A stretch of DNA of 64,000 nucleotides from Rhizobium sp. Root1220 (GTDB lineage: Bacteria > Pseudomonadota > Alphaproteobacteria > Rhizobiales > Rhizobiaceae). Below, piece after piece: positions 8,823-17,740 of this stretch. The position numbers were made by a program, and so were the translations under genes. The stretch's first letter is position 1; each line of letters opens with the position of its first letter. Below the pieces are notes generated by a model. That model was not told the DNA's origin, did no database searches, and saw nothing but the letters and a program-made list of their open reading frames with translations. Where the stretch lies: positions 434,001-498,000 of the forward strand of contig NZ_LMDG01000012.1 of NCBI RefSeq assembly GCF_001426265.1. Direction: 5' to 3'.

Positions 8823-11003
8823 TTAGTTCCTCGAAGCGACCGGTCTTACGAGCGCCGTGACGCGGCGAATGGTTACCCGACGATTCTCCTGTTCGGGACC
8901 TTGCGTGTTGACCTTAAGGTAGCGCTCGCCATAGCCCTGGGTGGCCAGGTTTTCTGGTGGAATTCCATATACATCGCTCATCACGTTCGCGACAGATTCC
9001 GCACGCTGGTCCGAGAGCACGAGGTTGCTCTGGTCGGAACCAACGGCATCCGTGTGACCTTCGATGAGGAAGGTTTCCGATGGATCCTTTTGAAGGACCT
9101 CGTTGATGGCATCGGCGACCTTGCGCAGGCTGCGCGCCTGGCTCATCGGGATCTCCGCACTGCCCGTCGCAAAGGTGATCGTATCGAGGTCGATGCGCCG
9201 CACCTTGTCGCGGATACGAGCCGAATACTTCACTTCATTCAACGAATAGACGCGTTCGACTGGCTCGACCGGTGGCTCGCGCAGGAAGTCGTAGTAGTCC
9301 CGGTCGTCATCGCTGCTCGTGTCCATGATGTAGTCGTGCAACGGAATCCGCAGACGCATCGGCGGCAGGTCGCGGCCCGGATCCTCGAAGTAGCTGCGAT
9401 CCGGATCGTCGTAGAGTTCCGGCGCGTAGTAGAGCACGGACTCGCGACCGCGATTGTCGATGCGCGAACGCTGGATGATATCGCCGTAACGGTTGCGAAC
9501 CGTGACGATCTGATAGCCATCGCGATCGATCGTCTCGCGGTACCGGTCGCGCGGCAGCTGCTCGTAGGTCGGCCGTTCGCCATCGCGCAGGAAGCGACGG
9601 TCGTCGTCACCGCGAACAAAAGTCTGGTTGTTGAACTGGATGATTACCCGGTTGTCGTCACCACGCTCGCCGTATCGCGCGCCATCCGGACGCTCGAACT
9701 GCGGGCGGCGGTCGAGGCGCCGACCCTGCTCGCTGGTGACTGCCTCGATCTTGACCGGTGCCGGTATGGTGCCATCCGGAGCGACCTGCGCGTCCGCGTC
9801 GGATTTCGGAACGCGTATATTCCGCTCCTGTCCACGCTGCTTGTCGCGGTCGCGACGTGACTGCACGCCGCCCGAGCGGTCCGCATCCTTGTCGCTGTCG
9901 AGAACGGCCGCACCATTTTCGACCGGCAGGACGACGGTTTCGGTGCTCTTGCTCGGGTCGGCAGCAATTTCCTTGCGCCGTTCCAGTTCCTTGGGCGTTA
10001 CCTTTTCAGGCGCAGGAATCGGCTGTTGGACCTGACCTGCCTGTTCGGCTGAGCCGTTCGGCTGAGCGGGCACCTGCTCGCCCTGCTGCTGGGCTGGAGC
10101 CTCTCCGCTCTGCTGGGCAGGCTCTTCTCCGGCAGACGGTTTCTGGGCGGCGTTGGGCTGCTCGGGAACCGGGGGCGTTTCAGGCGCGCTCGCCTCCTGG
10201 GGCTTCGTAGCCTTTTCCGGTGTCGGAGAAGCTTCGGGAACCGGTGCTTGCTCCGCTGTAGGCTTCTGCACTTCGGGTTCCTGCGCGCCGTCCACCGGCT
10301 TTTTGCGCGGCTTCACCGGTTGCTCGGAGCCTTCGGCGGCCTGCTGGTCATGCTTGCGCGGACGCTGCTGGCCCTCGCCCTCCGGCTTCACGCCCTCCTG
10401 CAGTGGCGCGGCCTGATCAGCCTGCTGCGGAGCGGCCTCCTGCTGTTGCTTATCGCGCTTGCTGTGTCGCGGCTTCTGCTCCACGGGCTGTTCCTGCGCC
10501 GGCGCTACCTGCTCCTGCTGCGGTGCGGCGGGTTCCGCCTGAGGGGCGGTTTCCGCGGCCGGCTGTTCCTGTCGCTGCTTGCGCGGCTTTTCAACGGGAG
10601 CGCTCTCCTGCTGCACCGGTTGCTCAGGCGCCGGCTCACGCTGCTTGCGCGGCTTCTCAGCAGGAGGCTCTTCCTGCTGTACCGGCTGTTCAGCGACCGG
10701 TTCGCGCTTGCGCGGCTTTTCGGCTGGGGCTTCCTGCTGGGCAGGCTGCTCCTGCGCGGCAGGAGCCTGCTCCGGTGCCGGCGCTTGCTCGCCTTCCGCC
10801 GGCTGCTTGTCGCGCTGTTTCAAAAGCTCTTCATCGGACGGCGCGTCCTGAGCCACCTCGAAACTGCCTGAGACCGCCTGCGGAACAGTCCGAACCTGAT
10901 CAACGCTTGTGACCGCGGCAAACGCATGTACCGGCGGTACCACGAGCGACAGGGACAGCAGCGGAAAGGTGGCACTGGCAAACAATCTGGATTTCATTCC
11001 CAT
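8823..11003 (-). CDS. OmpA-family outer-membrane/periplasmic protein with long Pro/Gln/Glu/Lys-rich region
   Basis: A 726-residue exported protein. Residues 1-30 form a signal peptide ending in VHAFA. Residues 50-330 are low-complexity, rich in P, Q, E, A and K, and include imperfect 20-22-residue repeats (residues 85-145) with the core QPVQQE...EKPRKQRE. After a basic/aspartate-rich middle comes a C-terminal OmpA/MotB peptidoglycan-binding domain (residues about 610-720) with TITFATGSAEI, IEGHTDAVGSDQSNLVLSDQRAE in pieces, and the closing NRRVTIRR. The protein probably tethers the envelope to peptidoglycan through this domain, with the Pro-rich part spanning the periplasm. It is transcribed alone, divergent from the amino-acid transporter. 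Confidence 0.88.
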   Translation of the reverse strand: MGMKSRLFASATFPLLSLSLVVPPVHAFAAVTSVDQVRTVPQAVSGSFEVAQDAPSDEELLKQRDKQPAEGEQAPAPEQAPAAQEQPAQQEAPAEKPRKREPVAEQPVQQEEPPAEKPRKQREPAPEQPVQQESAPVEKPRKQRQEQPAAETAPQAEPAAPQQEQVAPAQEQPVEQKPRHSKRDKQQQEAAPQQADQAAPLQEGVKPEGEGQQRPRKHDQQAAEGSEQPVKPRKKPVDGAQEPEVQKPTAEQAPVPEASPTPEKATKPQEASAPETPPVPEQPNAAQKPSAGEEPAQQSGEAPAQQQGEQVPAQPNGSAEQAGQVQQPIPAPEKVTPKELERRKEIAADPSKSTETVVLPVENGAAVLDSDKDADRSGGVQSRRDRDKQRGQERNIRVPKSDADAQVAPDGTIPAPVKIEAVTSEQGRRLDRRPQFERPDGARYGERGDDNRVIIQFNNQTFVRGDDDRRFLRDGERPTYEQLPRDRYRETIDRDGYQIVTVRNRYGDIIQRSRIDNRGRESVLYYAPELYDDPDRSYFEDPGRDLPPMRLRIPLHDYIMDTSSDDDRDYYDFLREPPVEPVERVYSLNEVKYSARIRDKVRRIDLDTITFATGSAEIPMSQARSLRKVADAINEVLQKDPSETFLIEGHTDAVGSDQSNLVLSDQRAESVANVMSDVYGIPPENLATQGYGERYLKVNTQGPEQENRRVTIRRVTALVRPVASRN
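10569..10751 (-). repeat. Three in-frame repeats inside the OmpA-family gene
   Basis: Encodes residues 85-145 as three successive units of about 20-22 residues sharing QP(A/V)QQE, then EKPRK(Q)RE. Units start near residues 85, 105 and 127. In-frame repeats of this kind often vary in copy number between strains. Confidence 0.75.
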
Positions 11004-11321
11004 AAGGGCTCCTCATCGGTTATTTCTTCTAGACGCTTCATCCAGCGTCGCTTTTTGGTGCGCTCGTTCGCGTCGGCAAACAGCGCAAGGCGGAATTTGT
11101 TCCGCAGGTTTTAGGAACTGGACCATTAACCCGGTATGAATGTGGCAGTGTGGGAAAGTTCATGTTGGCCACATTTGGCGCACCGCATCCCCTGCGATTC
11201 CAGTTGCAATTCGCGAAAAAAAGGTTTGATTATCCCATCAAGGCGGTGCAGATACCGCCCATACCCGGCCGCCGCCGCAAAACAAAAACACGAACGGCGG
11301 TCACCAACAGAGAGGACTAAC
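11004..11321. promoter_or_regulatory. Divergent promoter region, OmpA-family gene and amino-acid ABC transporter
   Basis: A 318-base gap between two divergently transcribed genes with no convincing gene of its own; it must hold both promoters. A ribosome site AGAGGA at 11311-11316 serves the binding-protein gene. No operator could be recognised. Confidence 0.5.
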
Positions 11322-12095
11322 ATGCGCATTTCCACCCGTATTCTTGCCGCAGCCTCCGTCGCCGCGATGTCTCTTTTCGCTGGCGCGGCAATGGCCGATG
11401 GCGAGAAATATGTAATCGGTACGGACTCGACCTACCCTCCCTTCGAATATGTTGACGCCAGTGGCCAGTTCCTCGGCTTCGACATGGACATCGCACGCGC
11501 ACTCTGCGCCGAGATGAAGGCCGATTGCACCATCGTCAGTAGCGATTGGGACGGCATCATCCCCGGTCTCAACGCCAAGAAGTTCGACATGATCATTTCG
11601 TCCATGTCGATCACGCCGGAGCGTTCCAAGCTCGTCGACTTCACCAACAAATACTACAACACCCCGCCGGCAGTCGCCGTGCCGAAGGATTCGACGATCA
11701 CCGACATCGCTGGCCTCAAGGGCAAGACGATCGGTGCGCAGACGTCCACGACGCACTCCAACTACGCTGAAAAGCACCTGCCCGACACAGAGCTGAAACT
11801 CTATCCCACCGCCGACGAGTACAAGCTCGACATCTCGAACGGCCGCGTCGACGCCGTAATCGACGACGTCGTGGTCCTGTCGCAGTGGGTCAAGTCGGAT
11901 GCCGGCGCTTGCTGCAAGATCCTGCAGACGCTGCCTGTCGACAAGGAAATCAACGGTGTAGGCGCCGGTATTGCAGTTCGCCAGGGCGATCCGCTTCGCG
12001 AAAAGCTGAACACGGCAATCGCCGCCATCCGTGCAGACGGAACCTACAAGAAGATCCAGGACAAGTACTTCGACTTCAACGTTTACGGCGAATGA
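11322..12095 (+). CDS. Polar/basic amino-acid ABC transporter, periplasmic binding protein
   Basis: A 257-residue secreted binding protein. The signal peptide covers residues 1-25 (cleavage near AMA-DG). The mature part shows the PAAT-family pattern: IGTDSTYPPFEYVDASGQFLGFDMDIARALC (in pieces), SDWDGIIPGLNAKKFD and SMSITPERSKLVDFTNKYY. It resembles the lysine/arginine/ornithine and octopine/nopaline group, so a cationic amino acid or opine-like ligand is the best guess. ATG 11322 has a good ribosome site. It is first in an operon with two permeases; a strong hairpin separates it from them. Confidence 0.92.
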   Translation: MRISTRILAAASVAAMSLFAGAAMADGEKYVIGTDSTYPPFEYVDASGQFLGFDMDIARALCAEMKADCTIVSSDWDGIIPGLNAKKFDMIISSMSITPERSKLVDFTNKYYNTPPAVAVPKDSTITDIAGLKGKTIGAQTSTTHSNYAEKHLPDTELKLYPTADEYKLDISNGRVDAVIDDVVVLSQWVKSDAGACCKILQTLPVDKEINGVGAGIAVRQGDPLREKLNTAIAAIRADGTYKKIQDKYFDFNVYGE

Positions 12096-12123
12096 TAATT
12101 TCTGTAGTTCGCTGATCAAGGCG

Positions 12124-12154
12124 ATGGCGGAAGGCTTGCCCTTCCGCCATTTTT
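12124..12154 (+). terminator. Strong intercistronic hairpin between binding protein and permeases
   Basis: Perfect 11-bp stem ATGGCGGAAGG (12124-12134) / CCTTCCGCCAT (12140-12150), loop CTTGC, followed directly by TTTTG. It lies 28 bases after the binding-protein stop and 60 bases before the permease start. It looks like a partial terminator or 3'-end stabiliser that would let the binding protein be made in excess over the membrane subunits. Confidence 0.75.
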
Positions 12155-12209
12155 GTTTGACAAAGATGCTAAGGTTGAAGCGGTAGAAAACCGCGAGGGG
12201 AAAAGTGGT

Positions 12210-13013
12210 ATGGGCGGATTATTTTCCGCGCTGGGTTCGCTATGGACCTGGATAGGTTATGTTTTCGATCCGCTCTGCGGACCTGCAGGACTTTTCACCT
12301 GGTTCGCCCCATCGACGATCCTTGCCTGTGGCGACACCGGCTGGGGCGACGAGATTGCATCCGGCCTGAAGGTCACCGTCGCGGTCGCCCTGCTTACGCT
12401 CCCTATTGGCCTAGTCATCGGGTTTTTGGTCGCCCTCGGCCAGCAATCCGAGGAAAAATCGGTGCGTCTTGCGGCCGGTATCTACACCACGATCTTTCGC
12501 GGCTTACCGGAACTGCTGACACTCTTCATCATCTACTATGGCATGCAGATCCTCATTCAGACGCTGCTGGCTTATGCAGGCTACGATGGCCGCGTCGAGA
12601 TCAATGCCTTCTTTGCGGGTATGATCGCGCTTTCGGTCGTTTTCTCGTCCTATTGCTCTGAGGTGCTGCTGTCGGCCTTCCGCGCCATCCCCAAGGGCCA
12701 ATACGAGGCAGGCGATGCGCTTGGCTTCCATCGTGGCCGCACCATGATCCTGATCATCCTTCCACAGCTCGTTCGCATTGCTCTTCCGGGCCTCGCGAAC
12801 CTGTGGATGATTTTGCTCAAGGACACATCCTATGTGTCGATCATTGGCCTCGCCGATATCCTGCGTCAGACCGGTGTTGCGGTTAAGGTGACGAAAGAAG
12901 CCTTCCTCTTCTACACTGTCGCCTGCGGCCTCTATCTTGCGCTCGCCATCATCTCATCGTTTGGCCTTAGCTATGTCGAGCGTTGGGCCAAGCGCTCGGA
13001 GGTCCGGCGATGA
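12210..13013 (+). CDS. Amino-acid ABC transporter permease (HisQ/OccQ type)
   Basis: A membrane subunit of the transporter, about 267 residues with five to six hydrophobic segments. The PAAT permease signature is present (TTIFRGLPELLTLFIIYYG early, then the EAA-like loop AIPKGQYEAGDALGFHRGR). Start taken at ATG 12210 with GAGGGG at 12195-12200; an in-frame TTG at 12153 would begin inside the hairpin's T-run and is unlikely. The stop overlaps the next start (ATGA at 13010-13013), so the two permeases are coupled and probably form a heterodimer. Confidence 0.92.
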   Translation: MGGLFSALGSLWTWIGYVFDPLCGPAGLFTWFAPSTILACGDTGWGDEIASGLKVTVAVALLTLPIGLVIGFLVALGQQSEEKSVRLAAGIYTTIFRGLPELLTLFIIYYGMQILIQTLLAYAGYDGRVEINAFFAGMIALSVVFSSYCSEVLLSAFRAIPKGQYEAGDALGFHRGRTMILIILPQLVRIALPGLANLWMILLKDTSYVSIIGLADILRQTGVAVKVTKEAFLFYTVACGLYLALAIISSFGLSYVERWAKRSEVRR

Positions 13014-13840
13014 GCCATTCCGAAGTCCTTATCCCGCCGCAGCCTGCCCCCAAGGCCAGTGATAGGCCGCTCACCGGCGCTCGCGTTGCCGGCTACATCA
13101 CCGTCGGCCTGTGGATCGCTCTCGCCGCAGCACTGATCGCAATGGTCGTCAGCGGCTGGGACCCTGAGAAATTCACGCGCTACGGGCCGCGCTACATCCA
13201 CGGCCTGTTAACGACGATCACCCTCGTTGCCATATCGGTCGTCTTCGGCGCAATTCTGTCGCTGCCGCTGGCTTTCGCCCGGATGTCCAGCAACCGGTTC
13301 CTAAACGGATTGGCGTACTGCTACGTCTACGTCTTCCGCGGCACGCCGCTCCTCGCACAGCTGTTCCTTATTTACTATGGCCTTGGCAGTTTCAGGCCGC
13401 AACTCGAGGCGGTTGGCCTCTGGTGGTTCTTCCGCGAGGCCTGGTTTTGTGGCCTCTTCGCGATGACCATCAACACGGCTGCATACCAAGCTGAAATTCT
13501 GCGCGGCGCGATCCAGAGCGTCCCGCGCGGCCAACATGAAGCTGCTGCTTCTCTCGGCCTTCACACGTTCATTGCGTTTCGCAAGATCATCCTGCCGCAG
13601 GCGCTGATTGTCGCACTGCGCCCATACGGCAATGAAATAATCCTACTCATCAAAGGTTCGGCGGTCGTCGCAATCATCACCGTTCTCGACCTGATGGGTG
13701 AGACCCGCTACGCGTTTTCGCGAACATTCGATTACCAGACCTACCTTTGGGCGGCGATCTTATATCTCAGCATGGTCGAAGCGCTGCGACATCTCTGGAA
13801 TTGGATCGAAGGGCGACTGACGCGCCACCTGAAGCGCTGA
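13010..13840 (+). CDS. Amino-acid ABC transporter permease (HisM/OccM type)
   Basis: Second membrane subunit, 276 residues. It opens with a short cytoplasmic tail rich in Pro, then hydrophobic segments, the family region YVYVFRGTPLLAQLFLIYYG and the EAA-type loop SVPRGQHEAAASLGLHTF. It overlaps the preceding permease by four bases. No ATPase gene follows: the next gene is usg. The system must therefore use an ATPase encoded elsewhere, or its own ATPase has been lost or moved. Confidence 0.92.
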   Translation: MSHSEVLIPPQPAPKASDRPLTGARVAGYITVGLWIALAAALIAMVVSGWDPEKFTRYGPRYIHGLLTTITLVAISVVFGAILSLPLAFARMSSNRFLNGLAYCYVYVFRGTPLLAQLFLIYYGLGSFRPQLEAVGLWWFFREAWFCGLFAMTINTAAYQAEILRGAIQSVPRGQHEAAASLGLHTFIAFRKIILPQALIVALRPYGNEIILLIKGSAVVAIITVLDLMGETRYAFSRTFDYQTYLWAAILYLSMVEALRHLWNWIEGRLTRHLKR

Positions 13841-13997
13841 GATCTGGCAGCACTCGTGGAGACACGCTGCTAAGCGATTGAATTTAAAAACCAAACAGAC
13901 TTGTTACTGGCAATTCGTCAAGCTTCGGTTAAGCATATCGTGGTTCCATTTCACATGGCGCTAATAAACGCCGATTGGAACGAAAAGCGAGACGAAC

Positions 13998-14264
13998 ATG
14001 CACAAGGACATGGAAAGACAGCTTCAGGGCTATGGCCTGACGACGGCCCAGATCATCTACCGGATGCCGGATCACAAGGCGATCCTTCAGACCTACCTCT
14101 GGCAGGACTACGACCTCGCGCCGGATTTTCCGGAGATGCACAACTTCCTGAAGTTCTGGCAGGAAAAACTGGACGGCCCCCTGCATTCGGTGCGCTATAT
14201 TCATCGCAAGCTGATCTCGGCAACCGAGTGGCGCGCGCTGAAGGGTGAATTCATCATCCACTGA
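13998..14264 (+). CDS. usg: Usg family small protein
   Basis: An 88-residue protein matching the Usg-like family found almost only in Rhizobiales; segments LTTAQIIYRMPDHKAILQTY and WQDYDLAPDFPEMHNFLKFW are typical. The name comes from a gene upstream of a tryptophan-synthesis locus, but no enzymatic role has been established. It is a soluble, probably cytoplasmic protein and stands alone here, 157 bases after the permease gene. Confidence 0.85.
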   Translation: MHKDMERQLQGYGLTTAQIIYRMPDHKAILQTYLWQDYDLAPDFPEMHNFLKFWQEKLDGPLHSVRYIHRKLISATEWRALKGEFIIH

Positions 14265-14470
14265 CAACCCACCGGACAGGTCAGGCATGCGCTTCCCCAA
14301 CAGCAGAACGCCACGCTGCAGCCTGGGCGTCGAGAGGAACATGGATGCAGCGCTGCTGAAACGGCCACCGCCAGCTCGAAGTCCCGTCGACCGCGCCGCC
14401 GACGTCGCCATTGCAAAACGCATCCAGTGCCCTTAGAGGCTGCGCAAGAGATAAACGGTGGTGAATTGCT

Positions 14471-15289
14471 ATGGCCAAGAAGATCGACGAAGACGCACTC
14501 GCGGAAGCCTATAACCGCGCCCTCGCGCTGGAGAAGGCGGGCGACATCGACGCGGCCGTCCGGGCCTATGAGGAAGTCCTGGCCATCGATCCCGAGGATC
14601 ACGGTGGCGCGGCTGTCCGCATCGCGGCCATGGGGCGCGGCGAGATCCCGGCCAAGGCACCGGATGCCTATGTTGAAACCCTGTTCGACCAGCATGCGGA
14701 AGTCTTCGAGGATGTTCTTGTCGAGCAGCTTGGCTACCATGTGCCTATGCTGGTGCGGCAACGCCTGCAGGAGTTGAAGCTCGGCCCGTTCAAGCGCATG
14801 CTCGACCTTGGTTGCGGCACCGGACTGACCGGCGGCACACTGCGCGACCTGTGCGAGGACATGACCGGTATAGACTTGTCGGAGAACATGGTCGAGATCG
14901 CCCACGAGAAGGATCTATACGAGACCTTGTTCGTCGCCGAGGTCGAGGATTTCCTGGATGACAATGACGAGGATCCCTTCGACCTCATCACCGCAACGGA
15001 TGTCCTACCCTATCTCGGCGCGCTCGAGCCGCTGTTCTTCGGTGCCGCCGAGAACCTGAACCAGGGCGGCCTCCTTATCTTCTCGTCCGAAACCCTCCCG
15101 GAGACCACCCTCGAAGGCCGGCCGTATATGGTCGGTCCCCGCCAGCGTTTCGCCCACTCCGAAGCCTATGTGCGCGAACGACTGGCTGCCACAGGATTCG
15201 TGCTGGTCGAGGTCACCGACATCAATGTCCGCATGGAAGACGGCCAGCCGACACCCGGGCACTTGGTGATTGCACGCCTGGCGCAATAG
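14471..15289 (+). CDS. TPR-containing class I SAM-dependent methyltransferase
   Basis: A 272-residue protein. Residues 8-45 form one TPR-like helical repeat (AYNRALALEKAGDIDAAVRA, YEEVLAIDPEDHG). A Rossmann-type methyltransferase domain follows with motif I MLDLGCGTGLTGG near residue 113, then MTGIDLSENMVEIA and FDLITATDVLPYLG. The target is unknown; many rhizobial relatives are annotated only as methyltransferases. It lies between usg and the GST cluster, apparently on its own. Confidence 0.86.
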   Translation: MAKKIDEDALAEAYNRALALEKAGDIDAAVRAYEEVLAIDPEDHGGAAVRIAAMGRGEIPAKAPDAYVETLFDQHAEVFEDVLVEQLGYHVPMLVRQRLQELKLGPFKRMLDLGCGTGLTGGTLRDLCEDMTGIDLSENMVEIAHEKDLYETLFVAEVEDFLDDNDEDPFDLITATDVLPYLGALEPLFFGAAENLNQGGLLIFSSETLPETTLEGRPYMVGPRQRFAHSEAYVRERLAATGFVLVEVTDINVRMEDGQPTPGHLVIARLAQ

Positions 15290-15384
15290 TTAGCCAAATG
15301 GCAAACTATCTACTTGCCAGTAGAGCGTCGCGTTGATACTTAGCCATTCAGATAAGTGTCTGAATGGCTCGAAAGGTGATTGGC

Positions 15385-16071
15385 ATGACGCTCGTCCTAC
15401 ACCAGCATCCGCTTGCCTCCTTCTGTCACAAGGTTCTGATTGCACTTTACGAGAACGATACACCGTTCGAGGCGGTGCTCGTCAACCTTGGCGACGAAGC
15501 GTCGCGAGCAGCCTTTCTGCGTATCTCGCCGCTCGGCAAGATGCCCGCACTGCGCGACGAGGCACGCAACCGAACCGTGCTGGAAACGTCGATCATCGTT
15601 GAATATATCGACCGCTACCACGCGGGTTCCGTCCGCTTTGTCCCGGAAGATTTCGATCACGCCCTGGAGGTCCGGCTTTGGGATCGATTCTTCGATCTCT
15701 ATGTTCAGGAACCGATGCAGCAGATCGTTGGAGAGCGCCTGCGCCCGAATGGCGACCAGAACCGCGCGGACGATGCCAGGGGTGCACTGATAAGGGCCTA
15801 CGGCGTGATCGATCAGCAACTCGGCGACCACATCTGGATCACCGGCGACAGCTTCACCTTGGCCGATTGCGCCGCTGCGCCGGCCCTCTTCTATGCCGAA
15901 ACACTCGTCCCGTTCGCAGACGACCTACCCAGGCTCGAGGCCTACTACCAGCGCCTGCTGGAACGCCCGTCCTTTGCCAGGGTCCTGCGGGAAGCCATGC
16001 CCTATTTCAAGCTGTACCCTTATCGCGAGAATCTCCCTGCCCGCTTCAGGCCGCATGAAAACGCGCAATGA
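15385..16071 (+). CDS. Glutathione S-transferase family protein
   Basis: A 228-residue GST. The N-terminal thioredoxin-fold part begins LVLHQHPLASFCHKVLIALYE with the canonical ISPLGKMPAL and LETSIIVEYID glutathione-site segments. The helical C-terminal domain contains TGDSFTLADCAAAPALFYA. Start taken at ATG 15385 after AAAGGTG; an ATG 21 bases upstream is possible. It overlaps the ArsR gene by four bases (ATGA at 16068), so GST, ArsR and the SRPBCC protein form a coupled operon, probably for handling a small electrophile or toxin. Confidence 0.92.
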   Translation: MTLVLHQHPLASFCHKVLIALYENDTPFEAVLVNLGDEASRAAFLRISPLGKMPALRDEARNRTVLETSIIVEYIDRYHAGSVRFVPEDFDHALEVRLWDRFFDLYVQEPMQQIVGERLRPNGDQNRADDARGALIRAYGVIDQQLGDHIWITGDSFTLADCAAAPALFYAETLVPFADDLPRLEAYYQRLLERPSFARVLREAMPYFKLYPYRENLPARFRPHENAQ

Positions 16072-16400
16072 CGCAAGAACCCGGCGCCCTTGACCGAATG
16101 TTTCATGCGCTCTCCGATCGTAGCCGCCGCGGCATGGTCGATCGCCTCGGCCGTGGACCGGCTTCTGTTTCGGAACTCGCGGAACCGCTTTCCATGGCCC
16201 TGCCGACCGTGATGAAACACCTTGGCGTCCTCGAGGAAAGCGGCATCGTTCTCTCGGTGAAGACCGGCCGGGTACGGACCTACAGCCTACAGCGGGAATC
16301 GTTTGCCGATGTGGAACGATGGCTTGCGGAGCGCAGGTCAAACTGGAACGGGACCTTCGACCGGCTGGACCGGTTTCTGGCGGAAGAGCAGTCAAAGTGA
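16068..16400 (+). CDS. ArsR-family winged-helix regulator
   Basis: A 110-residue DNA-binding protein: LDRMFHALSDRSRRGMVDRL followed by the helix-turn-helix SVSELAEPLSMALPTVMKHLGVLEESGIV. It lacks an obvious metal-binding Cys motif and resembles the ArsR type that is routinely paired with SRPBCC/AHSA1 proteins. It probably regulates its own operon. It is coupled to the GST gene upstream and lies 8 bases from the SRPBCC gene. Confidence 0.9.
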   Translation: MTQEPGALDRMFHALSDRSRRGMVDRLGRGPASVSELAEPLSMALPTVMKHLGVLEESGIVLSVKTGRVRTYSLQRESFADVERWLAERRSNWNGTFDRLDRFLAEEQSK

Positions 16401-16408
16401 GGAGCGAA

Positions 16409-16885
16409 ATGACCGGTACGTCCGCAGAACATGCAACGCTCACAATCGAGCGCAACCTGAAGGCGCCGGCAGCACGGGTCTTCGCCGCCTGGGCCGATCC
16501 CACCGCAAAACGGCAATGGTTTGCCTGCCATGATGAGTGGGTGCCTTTGGAGTACAGTCTCGACTTCCGCGTCGGTGGGGCGGAGCGAAACCATGTCGCC
16601 GACACCGACGGCGTGTTGCACGCCTACGAGGCGCGGTACATCGATATCGTTCCAGGCGCACGCATCATCTACGCCTACGACATGAAGCTCGGCGAAACCC
16701 GCATCTCCGCGTCACTCACAACGGTGACGTTCGAGACAATCGCCACCGGCACCAGGATGCTCTTCGTAGAACAGGTCGCGTTCCTCGACGGCTATGCTGA
16801 TAACGGTTCCCGCCTGCAGGGAACGCAGATTCTGGTTGATCGCATCCAGGCTTTTGTCGAACGCGAAGGCAGCATTTTTCACTGA
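16409..16885 (+). CDS. SRPBCC (AHSA1-like) domain protein
   Basis: A 158-residue START-like fold protein: TIERNLKAPAARVFAAWADP and the WFACHDEWVPLEYSLDFRVG region are typical. The family binds hydrophobic ligands, and partners with ArsR regulators are common. ATG 16409 follows GAGGAG at 16399-16404. It is the last gene of the GST-ArsR-SRPBCC unit and converges with ssuB, 20 bases away. Confidence 0.88.
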   Translation: MTGTSAEHATLTIERNLKAPAARVFAAWADPTAKRQWFACHDEWVPLEYSLDFRVGGAERNHVADTDGVLHAYEARYIDIVPGARIIYAYDMKLGETRISASLTTVTFETIATGTRMLFVEQVAFLDGYADNGSRLQGTQILVDRIQAFVEREGSIFH

Positions 16886-16905
16886 CTCTGGCGCATCTGC
16901 CGGGA

Positions 16906-17730
16906 TCAGCTTGCGCCGTCGGTCCCGAGAATGGATGCAAGCAACCGTCCTTCGAGTTCCGCCAGTGCCGGATTGCCGTGCCGTCGGGGATGCGGATAGG
17001 GAATTGCGAGATCAAGCGCCACACGCCCCTCGTCCAGGACGATCACGCGGTCGGCAAGATGAACCGCCTCGCTGACGTCATGCGTCACCAGAACCGCCGT
17101 GAAGCCAAGCTCCCGCCAGACCCTGTGGAGCAGTTCCTGCATGCTGATCCGCGTCAATGCATCCAGCGCACCGAGCGGCTCGTCGAGCGCCAGAACGCCA
17201 GGCTTGCTGACCAATGCCCGCGCGAGTGCGACCCGCTGCCGCTGGCCGCCGGACAGTTGCGCCGGCCACTGCCCCGCCTTCTCGGCAAGCTGCACTTCCG
17301 ACAGCACCGCATCGGCCTCGGCACGGGCAACACGTGTGTCGACCTTGTCTCCCAGGCCGACCACCACATTATCGGCGACGCTCAACCACGGCAGCAGGCG
17401 CGGCTCCTGGAAGACGATACGGGCATTCGCCTCGGCTTCGCCGCCGTCGGCATTCTCGAAGTACAATTCGCCGGCCGTCGGCTCATCGAGTCCCATCAGG
17501 ATGCGCAGCAGCGTGCTCTTGCCGCAGCCGCTCTTGCCGATGACGGCAACGAACTGGCCGGCAGGAATGTGCAGGTTGATGCCCCGCAGCACGCGATTGC
17601 CGCCAAAGCTCTTTTCCAGCCCCTTCAGCGTGATCGCAGCCGCCCCGCCGCCCGCTGCGGGGACATGGTCGATCTCATATTCCTGCTCGTTCACGGTGCC
17701 TTGAAAACGCTCATGCGCGATGAGGGTCAT
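16906..17730 (-). CDS. ssuB: Aliphatic sulfonate ABC transporter ATP-binding protein
   Basis: ATPase subunit of sulfonate import, 274 residues. Walker [11 protein letters not shown]-loop FQEPRLLPW, signature [15 protein letters not shown] and Walker B VLALDEP are all intact, and [15 protein letters not shown] carries the switch histidine. Start ATG 17730 has GGAGA nearby. It is last in the operon ssuA-ssuD-ssuC-ssuB, ten bases after ssuC. Confidence 0.92.
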   Translation of the reverse strand: MTLIAHERFQGTVNEQEYEIDHVPAAGGGAAAITLKGLEKSFGGNRVLRGINLHIPAGQFVAVIGKSGCGKSTLLRILMGLDEPTAGELYFENADGGEAEANARIVFQEPRLLPWLSVADNVVVGLGDKVDTRVARAEADAVLSEVQLAEKAGQWPAQLSGGQRQRVALARALVSKPGVLALDEPLGALDALTRISMQELLHRVWRELGFTAVLVTHDVSEAVHLADRVIVLDEGRVALDLAIPYPHPRRHGNPALAELEGRLLASILGTDGAS

Positions 17731-17740
17731 GGCGTCTCTC

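Noticed and set aside
13010..13840. A missing ATPase hidden between the permeases and usg
   Set aside because: The 157-base gap between 13840 and 13998 is far too short for an ATPase and shows no Walker motif.
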